NCBI GenBank assembly: GCA_902634305.1
Contig: CACPJJ010000003.1
Location: 1-64,000, forward strand
Length of the DNA: 64,000 nt
Direction: 5' to 3'
Source of the DNA: an uncultured Pelagibacteraceae bacterium
Lineage (GTDB): Bacteria > Pseudomonadota > Alphaproteobacteria > Pelagibacterales > Pelagibacteraceae
In this document: in pieces, positions 43,666-52,305 of the stretch
Numbering within the stretch: the first letter of the stretch is position 1
How the letters are laid out: each line of letters begins with the position of its first letter
Made by a program: the position numbers and the translations under genes
The notes under the pieces: model-generated
Databases searched by the model: none
What the model was told of the DNA's origin: nothing
Seen by the model: only the letters and a program-made list of their open reading frames with translations

Positions 43666-44743
43666 ATTTAAATATCCTGTTTATACTTTTTAAAAATAAC
43701 TTGTTTTCTAAATTGTTTCCAATTGTTAATCTTAAACAATTTTTTATTCCATAAGTTTTAGTATCTCTTAATATTAAACCTTTCTTTAATAATTTTTTTT
43801 CAACATTATTTGCATTTAATTTACATTTATCAAAATTAAGCAAAAGAAAATTTGCACTTACTTTGTTACAAAAAATATTAAATTGTTCTAAGCTACTTTT
43901 AATTTTTTTACTCCAAAATAAATTATGTTTAACTGATTTGTTTATAAATTTACTATCCTTTAAAGACTCAATTGCACATAATTGAGCAATTTTATTTACA
44001 TTAAAAGGTGGTTTAATCATATTTAGTGCATCAATTATTTTTCTATCACCATATCCCCATCCAACTCTTAGAGATGCAAGACCATATATTTTAGAAAAGG
44101 TTCTTAAAATAAATACATTTTTTTTATTTTTAAAAATATTTAATCCTGAAGAATAATTTTTATCTTTCATATATTCGTCATATGCATCATCTACAACTAA
44201 TAAAATTTTATTATTTAATTTTTTTCTTAAATTAATTAATTCTTTTTTTTCTAAGTATGTACCAGTTGGATTATTAGGGTTTGCTATAAAAACAATTTTA
44301 GTTTTTTTGTTAACTTTTTTAATTATATTTTCTACTGAAACTCTAAAATTTTTTTCCTTAGAAAAGACTACTTTTGCTCCAACAATTGATGCATAAATTC
44401 TGTACATCAAAAAACTATATTGTGGTACTATTACTTCATCTCCAGATTTAAGGAAAAGCTGGCATATCATTTGGATTACTTCGTCAGAACCGGAACCACA
44501 GATAATTTTATTAAAATCGCATTTAAATTTTGAGGAAATTATTTTTCTTAAATCTATTGCTTTGCTATCTGGATATTTAGAAATTTTATAATTTTTACTT
44601 TGTAATATATTCAACACTTTGGAGCTCATTCCTAATGCCGATTCATTGGCTGATAATTTGATTACATTTTTCTTTTTTTTTAATATAGATCTTCCTGGCT
44701 TGTAGGCTTCTATATTTATTTTTCTAAAATTAAGCGAAGTCAT
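43658..44743 (-). CDS. hisC: Histidinol-phosphate/aromatic aminotransferase
   Basis: This PLP aminotransferase for histidine synthesis can often also serve phenylalanine and tyrosine. It has 361 residues from the ATG at 44743; the open frame begins with a TTG at 44752. Motifs: LSANESALGMS, GSGSDEVIQ, IANPNNPTGT, VVDDAYDEY and the PLP lysine in TFSKIYGLASLRVGWG. Its pairing with tyrA suggests that it supplies aromatic amino acid transamination as well. It is divergent from the SAM-II-controlled metX gene. Confidence 0.93.
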   Translation of the reverse strand: MTSLNFRKINIEAYKPGRSILKKKKNVIKLSANESALGMSSKVLNILQSKNYKISKYPDSKAIDLRKIISSKFKCDFNKIICGSGSDEVIQMICQLFLKSGDEVIVPQYSFLMYRIYASIVGAKVVFSKEKNFRVSVENIIKKVNKKTKIVFIANPNNPTGTYLEKKELINLRKKLNNKILLVVDDAYDEYMKDKNYSSGLNIFKNKKNVFILRTFSKIYGLASLRVGWGYGDRKIIDALNMIKPPFNVNKIAQLCAIESLKDSKFINKSVKHNLFWSKKIKSSLEQFNIFCNKVSANFLLLNFDKCKLNANNVEKKLLKKGLILRDTKTYGIKNCLRLTIGNNLENKLFLKSINRIFKYV

Positions 44744-44816
44744 AATTTTCAATATTTTGTATCTTTATAGATAAAAAATTACTTATTTACATAAAATATT
44801 TAATATTTTTATAAAA

Positions 44817-44845
44817 TTGACATATACAAATGTATCCTGTAAATA
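44817..44845 (+). promoter_or_regulatory. Sigma-70 type promoter for metX
   Basis: A perfect -35 TTGACA (44817-44822) is followed after 17 bases by TAAATA (44840-44845), a moderate -10. The predicted start at about 44852 places the first bases of the RNA at the first stem of the SAM-II aptamer, which supports both calls. Confidence 0.6.
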
Positions 44846-44849
44846 ATTT

Positions 44850-44900
44850 ATGCGCTGATTTAACTGAATTGCGAGCGCTATAAAAAAACCGCTAAATAAG
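44850..44900 (+). promoter_or_regulatory. SAM-II riboswitch upstream of metX
   Basis: The segment matches the SAM-II consensus closely. P1 GCGCT (44852-44856) pairs with AGCGC (44874-44878); the conserved loop GATTTAACTGAATTGC (44857-44872) follows, then the AT-rich linker and GCTAAATAAG (44891-44900), the 3' pseudoknot strand. The class is known upstream of metX and metA in alphaproteobacteria and marine metagenomes. A run of seven Ts (44901-44907) follows at once. S-adenosylmethionine binding is expected to turn metX-metW off. I saw no classical Shine-Dalgarno between the aptamer and the ATG at 44930. Confidence 0.92.
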
Positions 44901-44929
44901 TTTTTTTACCTCACAATTCACCAAAAAAT

Positions 44930-46063
44930 ATGAACGATATAAAGAAAGTAAAAAAATTAATTATTGATAAGCCGTTGAAGCTTGATTGTGGGCAAACTAT
45001 ATCTAATTTTCCATTAGCATACGAAACTTATGGAAAGCTAAATGATAAAAAAGATAATGCAATTTTAGTATTTCATGCACTAACTGGAGACCAATTTGCT
45101 TCAGGTGTAAATCCAATAACTAATAAAGAAGGTTGGTGGAATTACCTTATAGGACCTGGCAAGGCAATAGATACAAAGAAATATTTTGTAATTTGCGCAA
45201 ATGTAATTGGGGGATGTATGGGTTCTTATGGCCCAAGCAACATAAATCCAAAAACTAATAAAAATTTTGGAACAGAATTTCCAGTTTTAACTATAAATGA
45301 CATGGTTAACGCTCAGTATCATTTATTAGAGTTTTTTAAGATTGAAAAACTATTTTCCGTTTTAGGAGGGTCAATGGGTGGAATGCAAGTATTACAGTTT
45401 GTATCCAATTTTCCAAATAAATCTGAAACTGCTATACCTATAGCTTGTACTCATAGCCATTCAGCACAAAACATTGCTCTGAACGAACTTGGAAGACAAT
45501 CAATTATGGCAGATCATAATTGGGCAAATGGATTTTATGAGGAGAATAATAAACCTCCTGCTAAAGGACTGGCTGTTGCTAGAATGGCAGCACATATTAC
45601 ATATTTATCTAAAAAAGGTTTACAAGAAAAATTTGGAAGAAAACTACAAGAAAGAGACGATTTAAAGTTTGGTTTTGATGCAGATTTTCAAATTGAAAGC
45701 TATCTAAGACATCAAGGTTCAGTTTTTGTAGATAGGTTTGATGCCAATAGTTACCTTTATATAACAAGAGCTATGGATTATTTTGATCTTTCAAAACAAT
45801 TTGATGGAAATCTCTCAAAAGCATTTGAAAAAACTAATACTAAATTTTTTATTATATCTTTTACTTCAGATTGGCTGTATCCAACATCTGAGAATAGAGA
45901 AATAGTTATTGCACTAAATTCTATTGGAAAAGATGTTGGTTTTGTTGAAATAACATCTGATAAGGGTCACGACTCATTTCTATTAGATGTTCCTGATTTT
46001 CTTAATACAATAAAAAATTTTTTAAATACATCATATAATAAAAAAAATGAAAAAAGAATTTAA
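44930..46063 (+). CDS. metX: Homoserine O-acetyltransferase (MetX family)
   Basis: It activates homoserine for methionine synthesis by direct sulfhydrylation. In 377 residues with an alpha/beta-hydrolase fold: FHALTGDQFASG, NVIGGCMGS, the nucleophile in VLGGSMGGMQ, then Asp and His of the triad in DWLYPTSE and KGHDSFLLD. Acetyl versus succinyl transfer is not decided by eye. It is under SAM-II control and overlaps metW by 17 bases, the usual alphaproteobacterial pair. Confidence 0.95.
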   Translation: MNDIKKVKKLIIDKPLKLDCGQTISNFPLAYETYGKLNDKKDNAILVFHALTGDQFASGVNPITNKEGWWNYLIGPGKAIDTKKYFVICANVIGGCMGSYGPSNINPKTNKNFGTEFPVLTINDMVNAQYHLLEFFKIEKLFSVLGGSMGGMQVLQFVSNFPNKSETAIPIACTHSHSAQNIALNELGRQSIMADHNWANGFYEENNKPPAKGLAVARMAAHITYLSKKGLQEKFGRKLQERDDLKFGFDADFQIESYLRHQGSVFVDRFDANSYLYITRAMDYFDLSKQFDGNLSKAFEKTNTKFFIISFTSDWLYPTSENREIVIALNSIGKDVGFVEITSDKGHDSFLLDVPDFLNTIKNFLNTSYNKKNEKRI

Positions 46064-46601
46064 TATAATAGCAAACCTAGTCGAGAAAAAATCAAAAGTT
46101 TTAGATGTTGGTTGTGGAGATGGTGAATTAATGAAATATATTAATGAAAATATTACAAATGATATAAGAGGTTTAGAAATATCAAAAAATAATGTTCAAA
46201 AATGTGTAGCTAAAGGTTTAACAGTTATTGAAGGAGATGCTGAAAAAGATTTAAAACAGTTTCCCAAATCATCATTTGATTATGTTATTTTAAGCCAAAC
46301 TCTTCAAGCTTTCCTAGATCCAGAAAATGTAATTAGCGAATTATTAAGAGTCGGCAAAAAGGCAATCGTTACAATACCAAATTTTGGTTATTGGAAAGTA
46401 AGAATACATCTACTTTTTAGAGGAACAATGCCAATAACAAAAGATTTACCAAACGAGTGGTACAATACGCCAAATCTACATATGTGTACTATTAAAGATT
46501 TTGTAAACTATTGTAATAAAAAAAATATAAAAATTAATAGTAAAAATTTAAGTTATAAAAATTTATTTTCTCAATTAGGTATTTTTGTAATAGAAAAGTA
46601 G
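46047..46601 (+). CDS. metW: Methionine biosynthesis protein MetW
   Basis: This 184-residue methyltransferase-fold protein is always coupled to metX; in some bacteria it is needed together with MetX for methionine synthesis. The nucleotide-binding segment is KVLDVGCGDGELM, then VIEGDAEKDL, YVILSQTLQAF and the family block TIPNFGYWKVRIHLLFRGTM with LPNEWYNTPNLH (given in parts). It overlaps the 3' end of metX, so it falls under the same riboswitch. Confidence 0.93.
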   Translation: MKKEFNIIANLVEKKSKVLDVGCGDGELMKYINENITNDIRGLEISKNNVQKCVAKGLTVIEGDAEKDLKQFPKSSFDYVILSQTLQAFLDPENVISELLRVGKKAIVTIPNFGYWKVRIHLLFRGTMPITKDLPNEWYNTPNLHMCTIKDFVNYCNKKNIKINSKNLSYKNLFSQLGIFVIEK

Positions 46602-46602
46602 A

Positions 46603-47322
46603 ATGAAAGTAGAAATAATAAAGTGTCTTAAAGATAATTATGCATATCTTTTAATAAACGAAAAGAATAAAAATGCATGTGTTATAGATCCAAGTGAATC
46701 TAAGCCCATTATAGATTTTGTTGAAAAAAAAAATATTAATTTGAAATTTATTTTAAATACACATCATCATTATGATCATGTTGGTGGAAATAATCATTTA
46801 AAAAAAAAATATGGATTAAATATTGTTGGGTTTAAATATGATAAAGACAGAATACCAGAAATAGATATACTTGTTGAAGATAATCAAACTTGGACTGATC
46901 AGGAATTTGAATCAAAAATTATTCATATTCCAGGACATACATCAGGACATATATGTTTTTATTTTGAAAAAGAAAAAATTGCCTTTACGGGAGATACTTT
47001 ATTTTCACTTGGTTGTGGTAGAATATTTGAAGGTACATATGAACAAATGTTCGAGTCTTTAAATAAGTTAAAAAAACTTCCTAAAGAGACTAAAATTTTT
47101 TGTGGACATGAATATACTCTTAAAAATTCAATGTTCTGCGAAAAGTATGAAGAAAATAATAAAAATTTAAAAAAAAAAATTGTTGAAATTAAACATAAAT
47201 TAAAAAATAACTTACCCACAATTCCTTCAACAATTGAGGAAGAATTAGCGTGCAATATTTTTTTAAGAACAAAAAATCTACAAGACTTTTCAAAATTAAG
47301 AGATTTAAAGGATAATTTTTAA
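46603..47322 (+). CDS. gloB: Hydroxyacylglutathione hydrolase (glyoxalase II)
   Basis: It hydrolyses S-lactoylglutathione in methylglyoxal detoxification. In 239 residues with a metallo-beta-lactamase fold: LNTHHHYDHVGGN supplies the zinc ligands, then HIPGHTSGHI, FTGDTLFSLGCGRIFEGT and FCGHEYT. The substrate-binding C-terminal helical part (NIFLRTK) is present. It follows metW by one base and so probably shares the transcript. Confidence 0.92.
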   Translation: MKVEIIKCLKDNYAYLLINEKNKNACVIDPSESKPIIDFVEKKNINLKFILNTHHHYDHVGGNNHLKKKYGLNIVGFKYDKDRIPEIDILVEDNQTWTDQEFESKIIHIPGHTSGHICFYFEKEKIAFTGDTLFSLGCGRIFEGTYEQMFESLNKLKKLPKETKIFCGHEYTLKNSMFCEKYEENNKNLKKKIVEIKHKLKNNLPTIPSTIEEELACNIFLRTKNLQDFSKLRDLKDNF

Positions 47323-47332
47323 TTTATTCAAC

Positions 47333-47360
47333 TTGACTAAAGGAAGTCTAGAACTATATT
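47333..47360 (+). promoter_or_regulatory. Sigma-70 type promoter for rplU-rpmA-obgE
   Basis: TTGACT (47333-47338) and TATATT (47355-47360) are 16 bases apart, near-consensus -35 and -10 elements. The predicted start is about 47367, leaving a leader of about 20 bases before the rplU ATG at 47388. It falls in the only gap of this operon large enough for a promoter. Confidence 0.7.
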
Positions 47361-47387
47361 GCCTCTTATAAAAATTTAGGATTTACA

Positions 47388-47786
47388 ATGTCTTTTGCAG
47401 TAATACAAACAGGTGGAAAACAGTACAAAGTTAAGGCTAGCGATATACTAAAAGTTGAAAAAATTAAGGATAGCAAACCTGAAAGTAAAATAGAATTTAA
47501 CGAAATTCTTGCATATGGAGATGACAAAAATTTAGAAATTGGATCGCCACTTGTGAAGGGCGCAAAAGTAGAAGCTGAACTGGTAAAAAATAGTAAAAAT
47601 AAAACTATTTTAATTTTTAAAAAAAGAAGAAGACAAAATTCGAGAAGAAAAAATGGACATAGGCAACAATATTCTCTAATAAAGATAAAAAAAATTTTTG
47701 CTAAAGATGGTGCTATACTTTCTGAAGCAAAAAAAGTTGAAAAAAAAGAGACAAAAAAAATAAAAGAAGAAAAAAGTAAGATTTAA
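47388..47786 (+). CDS. rplU: 50S ribosomal protein L21 with basic C-terminal extension
   Basis: This 132-residue large-subunit protein begins with [17 protein letters not shown] and has the [20 protein letters not shown]-binding segment (named in one part). The canonical length is about 103 residues; here a Lys/Glu-rich tail of about 25 residues is added (after [11 protein letters not shown]). It is the first gene of a long ribosome-assembly and metabolism operon. Confidence 0.96.
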   Translation: MSFAVIQTGGKQYKVKASDILKVEKIKDSKPESKIEFNEILAYGDDKNLEIGSPLVKGAKVEAELVKNSKNKTILIFKKRRRQNSRRKNGHRQQYSLIKIKKIFAKDGAILSEAKKVEKKETKKIKEEKSKI

Positions 47787-47788
47787 TT

Positions 47789-48043
47789 ATGGCAACAAAA
47801 AAAGCAGGTGGATCATCTCGAAATGGACGTGATAGTGCTGGTCGTAGACTTGGTGTAAAAAAATATGGCGGTCAATATGTCATTCCAGGTAACATAATTG
47901 TTAGACAAAGAGGAACAAAAATTTTTCCCGGTGAACACGTTGGTATGGGCAAAGACCATTCTATATTTGCAAAAATTAAAGGCAAAGTAGAATTTAAAAA
48001 AACTAAATCTGATAGAACATTTGTTTCTGTAAAACCCAATTAA
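47789..48043 (+). CDS. rpmA: 50S ribosomal protein L27
   Basis: This 84-residue protein reaches the peptidyl-transferase centre with its N-terminus. [30 protein letters not shown] and [16 protein letters not shown] are all diagnostic. There is no N-terminal cleavage extension of the Firmicutes type. It is two bases after rplU. Confidence 0.98.
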   Translation: MATKKAGGSSRNGRDSAGRRLGVKKYGGQYVIPGNIIVRQRGTKIFPGEHVGMGKDHSIFAKIKGKVEFKKTKSDRTFVSVKPN

Positions 48044-48045
48044 TC

Positions 48046-48077
48046 AATACAACTTAAAAAATAAAAGGAGTTGTATT
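48046..48077 (+). promoter_or_regulatory. Hairpin overlapping the obgE ribosome binding site
   Basis: A perfect nine-base inverted repeat, AATACAACT (48046-48054) and AGTTGTATT (48069-48077), ends at the base before the obgE ATG (48078). The GGAG binding site (48067-48070) lies at the edge of the loop and the top of the stem, so folding would hinder ribosome entry. There is no following T tract, so it is not a terminator. A role in translational control is inference. Confidence 0.5.
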
Positions 48078-49061
48078 ATGAAATTTTTAGATCAAGTCAA
48101 AATATTTATTAAAGCAGGCGATGGCGGTTCAGGATCACCAAGTTTTAGAAGAGAGAAATTTATTGAATTTGGAGGACCGGATGGAGGAGATGGAGGAAAA
48201 GGTGGTTCTATAATTCTAAAATCAGAAAGAAATTTAAATACTCTTATTGATTTTAGATATCAACAACATTTTAAATCAGAAAGAGGTAGCGACGGAAAAG
48301 GTAAAAATCAAACTGGTAGAGGAGGAAAGAATTTATATCTTAAAGTTCCAGTTGGCACACAAGTTTTCGAAGAAGATAATAAAACTTTAATTTTTGATTT
48401 TAAAAAAGAAAGTGAAGAATTTGTTGTAGCAGTTGGTGGAAGAGGAGGATTTGGTAATACTAGATTTAAATCTTCAACAAATAGAGCTCCAAAAAAATTT
48501 ACCAAAGGAACCAAAGGGGAAGAGTTTTGGATTTGGCTTCAACTAAAAACAATAGCAGACATTGGTATCATTGGTTTACCAAACGCAGGTAAATCTAGTT
48601 TGTTAGCTGCAATAACAAGTGCAACACCAAAAATTGCTAATTATAAATTTACCACACTAAATCCTAATCTTGGCGTCGCAGTTTATGATGATAAAGAAAT
48701 AACTCTAGCAGATATTCCAGGTATCATCGAAGGTGCTCATGAGGGTATAGGATTGGGTATAAAATTTCTCAAACATATTGAAAGATGTAAGTCTTTACTT
48801 CATTTAATCGATATAACAGAAGGAGATTTAAAAAAATCTTACACTCAAGTTAGAAAAGAGTTAAAAAACTATAGTAAAGATATGTTAAAAAAAGATGAAT
48901 TAGTTGTTTTAAATAAAACAGATCTTTTGAAAGACAAAGAAGTAAAAAAAATTAAAAATGATTTTTTAAAAAAACATAAGGTAAATCTAATAACTCTTTC
49001 GACGTTAGATAAAAAATCAATATCAAAAATTAAATCTAAATTAATCAAATATGTATCTTAA
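48078..49061 (+). CDS. obgE: GTPase ObgE/CgtA
   Basis: This essential GTPase is involved in late 50S assembly. In 327 residues: the glycine-rich Obg domain (1-158, e.g. IKAGDGGSGSPSFRREKF) followed by the G domain with G1 GLPNAGKSSLL, G3 DIPGIIEGAHEG and G4 NKTD. The C-terminal OCT domain found in some bacteria is absent, as is usual in alphaproteobacteria. It overlaps proB by eleven bases. Confidence 0.97.
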   Translation: MKFLDQVKIFIKAGDGGSGSPSFRREKFIEFGGPDGGDGGKGGSIILKSERNLNTLIDFRYQQHFKSERGSDGKGKNQTGRGGKNLYLKVPVGTQVFEEDNKTLIFDFKKESEEFVVAVGGRGGFGNTRFKSSTNRAPKKFTKGTKGEEFWIWLQLKTIADIGIIGLPNAGKSSLLAAITSATPKIANYKFTTLNPNLGVAVYDDKEITLADIPGIIEGAHEGIGLGIKFLKHIERCKSLLHLIDITEGDLKKSYTQVRKELKNYSKDMLKKDELVVLNKTDLLKDKEVKKIKNDFLKKHKVNLITLSTLDKKSISKIKSKLIKYVS

Positions 49062-50157
49062 AAAATCTAAAACAATTGTAATAAAAATTGGATCTACAAT
49101 TTTAATTGATGAAAAAAGAATAATTAGAAAAAAATGGTTAGCAGAATTTGCAAAAGATATAAAAGACTTATTAGATCAAAAAAAAAATATAATTCTGGTA
49201 AGTTCTGGTGCAATAGCTTTGGGTTGTAAAAAACTAAATTTAAACAAAAAAAATTTAAAAATTGATAAAAGTCAGGCCATAGCTTCTGTGGGTCAAATTG
49301 AGCTAATGAATCTTTTTAATAAAATATTTAGTTCAAAAAAAATTAATCTTTCACAAATTTTACTTACACTAGAAGATACAGAACAAAGAAGAAGAGCAAT
49401 AAATGCAAAAAGAACTTTTGAAAATTTATTTGAATTAGGTTTTATTCCAGTTGTAAATGAAAACGATAGTATTGCTACGACTGAAATAAAATATGGAGAT
49501 AATGATAGGTTAGCTTCTCGAGTAGCACAAATTTCTGGTGCTGATTGTTTAGTTCTGCTTTCAGATGTTGATGGGTTGTATACTCAAAATCCAAAATTAT
49601 TTAAAAACTCAAAACTAATAAAAGAAATTAAAAATATAGATACTGATATAGAAAAGATCGCTACAAAAAGTATAAGTGAACATGGAACAGGAGGAATGAA
49701 AACTAAGATTGAAGCTGCAAAAATTTGTCAGCTATCTGGGTGTATGATGGTTATAGCTAATGGTCTTCTAGAAAGACCTATTAAAAAAATTATAGATAAA
49801 AACAATTGTACTTGGTTTTTACCTAAAGTCTCGAAACTAGATGCTAGAAAAAAATGGATTATTAGTTCAGTGTCACCAAAAGGAGAATTGATAATTGATG
49901 ACGGGGCTATTAATGCACTTAAAAAAGGCAAGAGTCTATTAGCTGCGGGAATTAAAAAAGTTGCAGGAAAATTTAATAAAGGAGATCATATAAAAATATT
50001 AGATAAGAATTTTAAAGAATATGCTAGAGGTTTAAGCTCTTTCTCTTCTGAGGAAATTAATAAAATCCAAGGTCAACATTCAAATAAAATTTATGAGGTT
50101 TTAGGATATATTTCTAAATCGGAAGTAGTTCATAAAGATGATATGGTTGAAATATAA
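49051..50157 (+). CDS. proB: Glutamate 5-kinase with PUA domain
   Basis: This is the first step of proline synthesis, phosphorylating glutamate. In 368 residues: an amino-acid-kinase domain (VIKIGSTILID, LVSSGAIALG, VNENDSIATTEIKYGDNDRL given in parts, GTGGMKTKIEAA) then a C-terminal PUA domain from about residue 275. The ATG at 49051 overlaps obgE. The stop directly abuts the proA ATG. Confidence 0.96.
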   Translation: MYLKKSKTIVIKIGSTILIDEKRIIRKKWLAEFAKDIKDLLDQKKNIILVSSGAIALGCKKLNLNKKNLKIDKSQAIASVGQIELMNLFNKIFSSKKINLSQILLTLEDTEQRRRAINAKRTFENLFELGFIPVVNENDSIATTEIKYGDNDRLASRVAQISGADCLVLLSDVDGLYTQNPKLFKNSKLIKEIKNIDTDIEKIATKSISEHGTGGMKTKIEAAKICQLSGCMMVIANGLLERPIKKIIDKNNCTWFLPKVSKLDARKKWIISSVSPKGELIIDDGAINALKKGKSLLAAGIKKVAGKFNKGDHIKILDKNFKEYARGLSSFSSEEINKIQGQHSNKIYEVLGYISKSEVVHKDDMVEI

Positions 50158-51408
50158 ATGTCAAAAAAATTAATAAATATTGGAATAAAAGCAAAAAAAG
50201 CTTCAAAAATTAAAATTGATAAAAAAAGCAAAAATAAAGTTTTAAAAAAATATTTGCAATTGATAAATAAAAATAAGAAAAATATCCTTAGAGAAAACAG
50301 TAAAGATATAGAATTTGCAATTAAAAATAATCTTCCCGGAAACTTAATAAGTAGACTGACTTTAAATGATAAAAAAATAACAGAAATAAAGGCTTCAATT
50401 AGTAAAATTATAAAATTAAACGATCCAACAAATAAAGTCATTGATAGATGGAAAAGACCAAATGGGTTAATTATTAAAAAAGTTTCAACTCCAATTGGTG
50501 TAATTGGTATTATTTATGAGAGCAGACCAAATGTTACATCGGATGTTGCAAGCTTGTGTTTTAAATCAGGCAATGTAGTCATCCTTAGAGGCGGCTCAGA
50601 AGCATATAATTCAAACAGAATCCTTGCAAATTTATTTAGAGATGCCCTTAGAACAAACAATATTGATCAAAATTATGTTCAAATAATAAAAGATAAAAAT
50701 AGAAGATCTGTAGACTTCATGTTGTCAAAAATGAAAAATTTTATTGATGTTATAATTCCAAGGGGTGGAAAAAGCTTAGTTAAAAAAGTACAAGACTTAT
50801 CCTTAGTTCCAATAATTGGACATTTGGAAGGAATTTGTCATACTTATATTGATAAAGATGCAGATTTAAATATGTCAATAAAAATCGTTCACAACGCAAA
50901 ACTAAGAAATACTAGTATATGTGGAGCTACAGAAACAATTTTGATGCATAAAAAAATAATAAAAAAATTTTGTAACCCAATATTAGAAAAATTAACAAAT
51001 AATAATTGTAAAATATTCGCAGATAATATTATTAAAAAAAATTTTAATGGAAACTCTAAGCTGGCAAAAGAAAAGGACTGGTCAACAGAATATTTATCTG
51101 CCACAGTGTCTGTAAAATCAGTTAATAATATTTTAGATGCAATCAATCATATAAATAAATATGGAACAATGCATACAGATAGTATAATTACCAAAAACAA
51201 AAAAAATGCTCATCTTTTTTTAAAAAATATAAAAAGTTCAATAGCAATGCATAATACTTCAACTCAATTTGCTGATGGAGGTGAGTTTGGATTTGGTGGT
51301 GAAGTTGGTATTTCAACTAATACTTTGCCGCCAAGAGGACCCGTGGGTTTAAATCAATTAATTTCATATAAATATGAAGTTCTAGGAAAAGGACAAATAA
51401 GAAATTAA
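50158..51408 (+). CDS. proA: Gamma-glutamyl phosphate reductase
   Basis: This is the second step of proline synthesis, reducing glutamyl phosphate to the semialdehyde. The 416-residue aldehyde-dehydrogenase-fold protein has PIGVIGIIYESRPNVTSDVA and GNVVILRGGSEA, the catalytic Cys in NTSICGATETIL (about residue 260), and FADGGEFGFGGEVGIST near the C-terminus. It is directly adjacent to proB without spacer, so the pair is translated together. Confidence 0.97.
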   Translation: MSKKLINIGIKAKKASKIKIDKKSKNKVLKKYLQLINKNKKNILRENSKDIEFAIKNNLPGNLISRLTLNDKKITEIKASISKIIKLNDPTNKVIDRWKRPNGLIIKKVSTPIGVIGIIYESRPNVTSDVASLCFKSGNVVILRGGSEAYNSNRILANLFRDALRTNNIDQNYVQIIKDKNRRSVDFMLSKMKNFIDVIIPRGGKSLVKKVQDLSLVPIIGHLEGICHTYIDKDADLNMSIKIVHNAKLRNTSICGATETILMHKKIIKKFCNPILEKLTNNNCKIFADNIIKKNFNGNSKLAKEKDWSTEYLSATVSVKSVNNILDAINHINKYGTMHTDSIITKNKKNAHLFLKNIKSSIAMHNTSTQFADGGEFGFGGEVGISTNTLPPRGPVGLNQLISYKYEVLGKGQIRN

Positions 51409-51409
51409 A

Positions 51410-51937
51410 TTGAAAAATAATAAAAGTAAAAAAATTGGAATTCTTGGAGGTTCTTTTGATCCAGCTCATAAGGGACATGTTAAAATTTCAATTGAAGCAA
51501 AAAAAAAATTTAAAATTAATAAAATAATTTGGGCTGTAACAAGAAAAAATCCATTTAAATCAAAAAGTTTTTTTGAACTAAAAAAAAGAATTACTTTTGC
51601 AAAAAAAATTGCAAAAAAATATAGTTTTATTTCAGTTGAATATTATGAGAATAAAATAAAATCAAATAAAACAATTAATTTAATAAATCACATAAAGAGA
51701 AATAATAATGGATCTGAAATATTTTTTTTAATGGGCGCAGATAATTTAATTTCTTTTCATAAATGGTATAAATGGAAAATAATTTCATCAAAATGTAATA
51801 TTTTAGTTTTTGATAGAACAAATTATAAATCAAAATCACTAAAATCCACAGCTTTTAAGAAGCTTAATGGAAAAGGATTAAAATTTATAAAATACAAAAA
51901 AATAAATATTTCATCTTCTAAATTGAGAAAAATTTGA
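51410..51937 (+). CDS. nadD: Nicotinate-nucleotide adenylyltransferase
   Basis: It adenylates nicotinate mononucleotide in NAD synthesis. In 175 residues: GGSFDPAHKGHVKIS carries the HxGH nucleotidyltransferase motif, AVTRKNPFK and FLMGADNLISFHKWYKW follow, and ISSSKLRK is the C-terminal ISxTxxR-type motif. It is a little shorter than typical (about 190-215). The start is TTG, one base after the proA stop; no ATG lies nearby. Confidence 0.92.
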   Translation: MKNNKSKKIGILGGSFDPAHKGHVKISIEAKKKFKINKIIWAVTRKNPFKSKSFFELKKRITFAKKIAKKYSFISVEYYENKIKSNKTINLINHIKRNNNGSEIFFLMGADNLISFHKWYKWKIISSKCNILVFDRTNYKSKSLKSTAFKKLNGKGLKFIKYKKINISSSKLRKI

Positions 51938-51954
51938 TAAAATTTATTTAATTA

Positions 51955-52305
51955 ATGGATAAAATAAAGAATCTAAAAAAAATAATTATTAGCACATTAG
52001 ATTCAAATAAGGCTCTTGATATAGTAACCATAGATCTTAAAAACAAATCCTCAATGGCAGATTATATGATTATTGCCAGTGGAACCTCATCTAGGCACAT
52101 TCAGGCCTTATCAGAACAAGTTTTAGAAAAGTTCAAAATTAATGGAATTACTAACTGTAAAATTGAAGGCAAAGATAGTAATGATTGGAAATTAGTTGAT
52201 GGAATAGATCTTATAGTCCATATATTTAATCCAGAAAAAAGAAAATTTTACGAACTTGAAAAAATATGGTCAGAATTAATTCCAAAAGAAAAGGTTATGA
52301 TATGA
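51955..52305 (+). CDS. rsfS: Ribosomal silencing factor RsfS
   Basis: It binds L14 and blocks subunit joining during nutrient limitation. In 116 residues: LDSNKALDIVTIDL, MADYMIIASGTSSRHIQALSEQV (given in parts), and DWKLVDGIDLIVHIFNPEKRKFYELEKIW shown only as its position, 80-108. It follows nadD, the common order. The rlmH gene that usually comes next in proteobacteria is missing; ctpA starts instead with an ATGA overlap. Confidence 0.95.
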   Translation: MDKIKNLKKIIISTLDSNKALDIVTIDLKNKSSMADYMIIASGTSSRHIQALSEQVLEKFKINGITNCKIEGKDSNDWKLVDGIDLIVHIFNPEKRKFYELEKIWSELIPKEKVMI

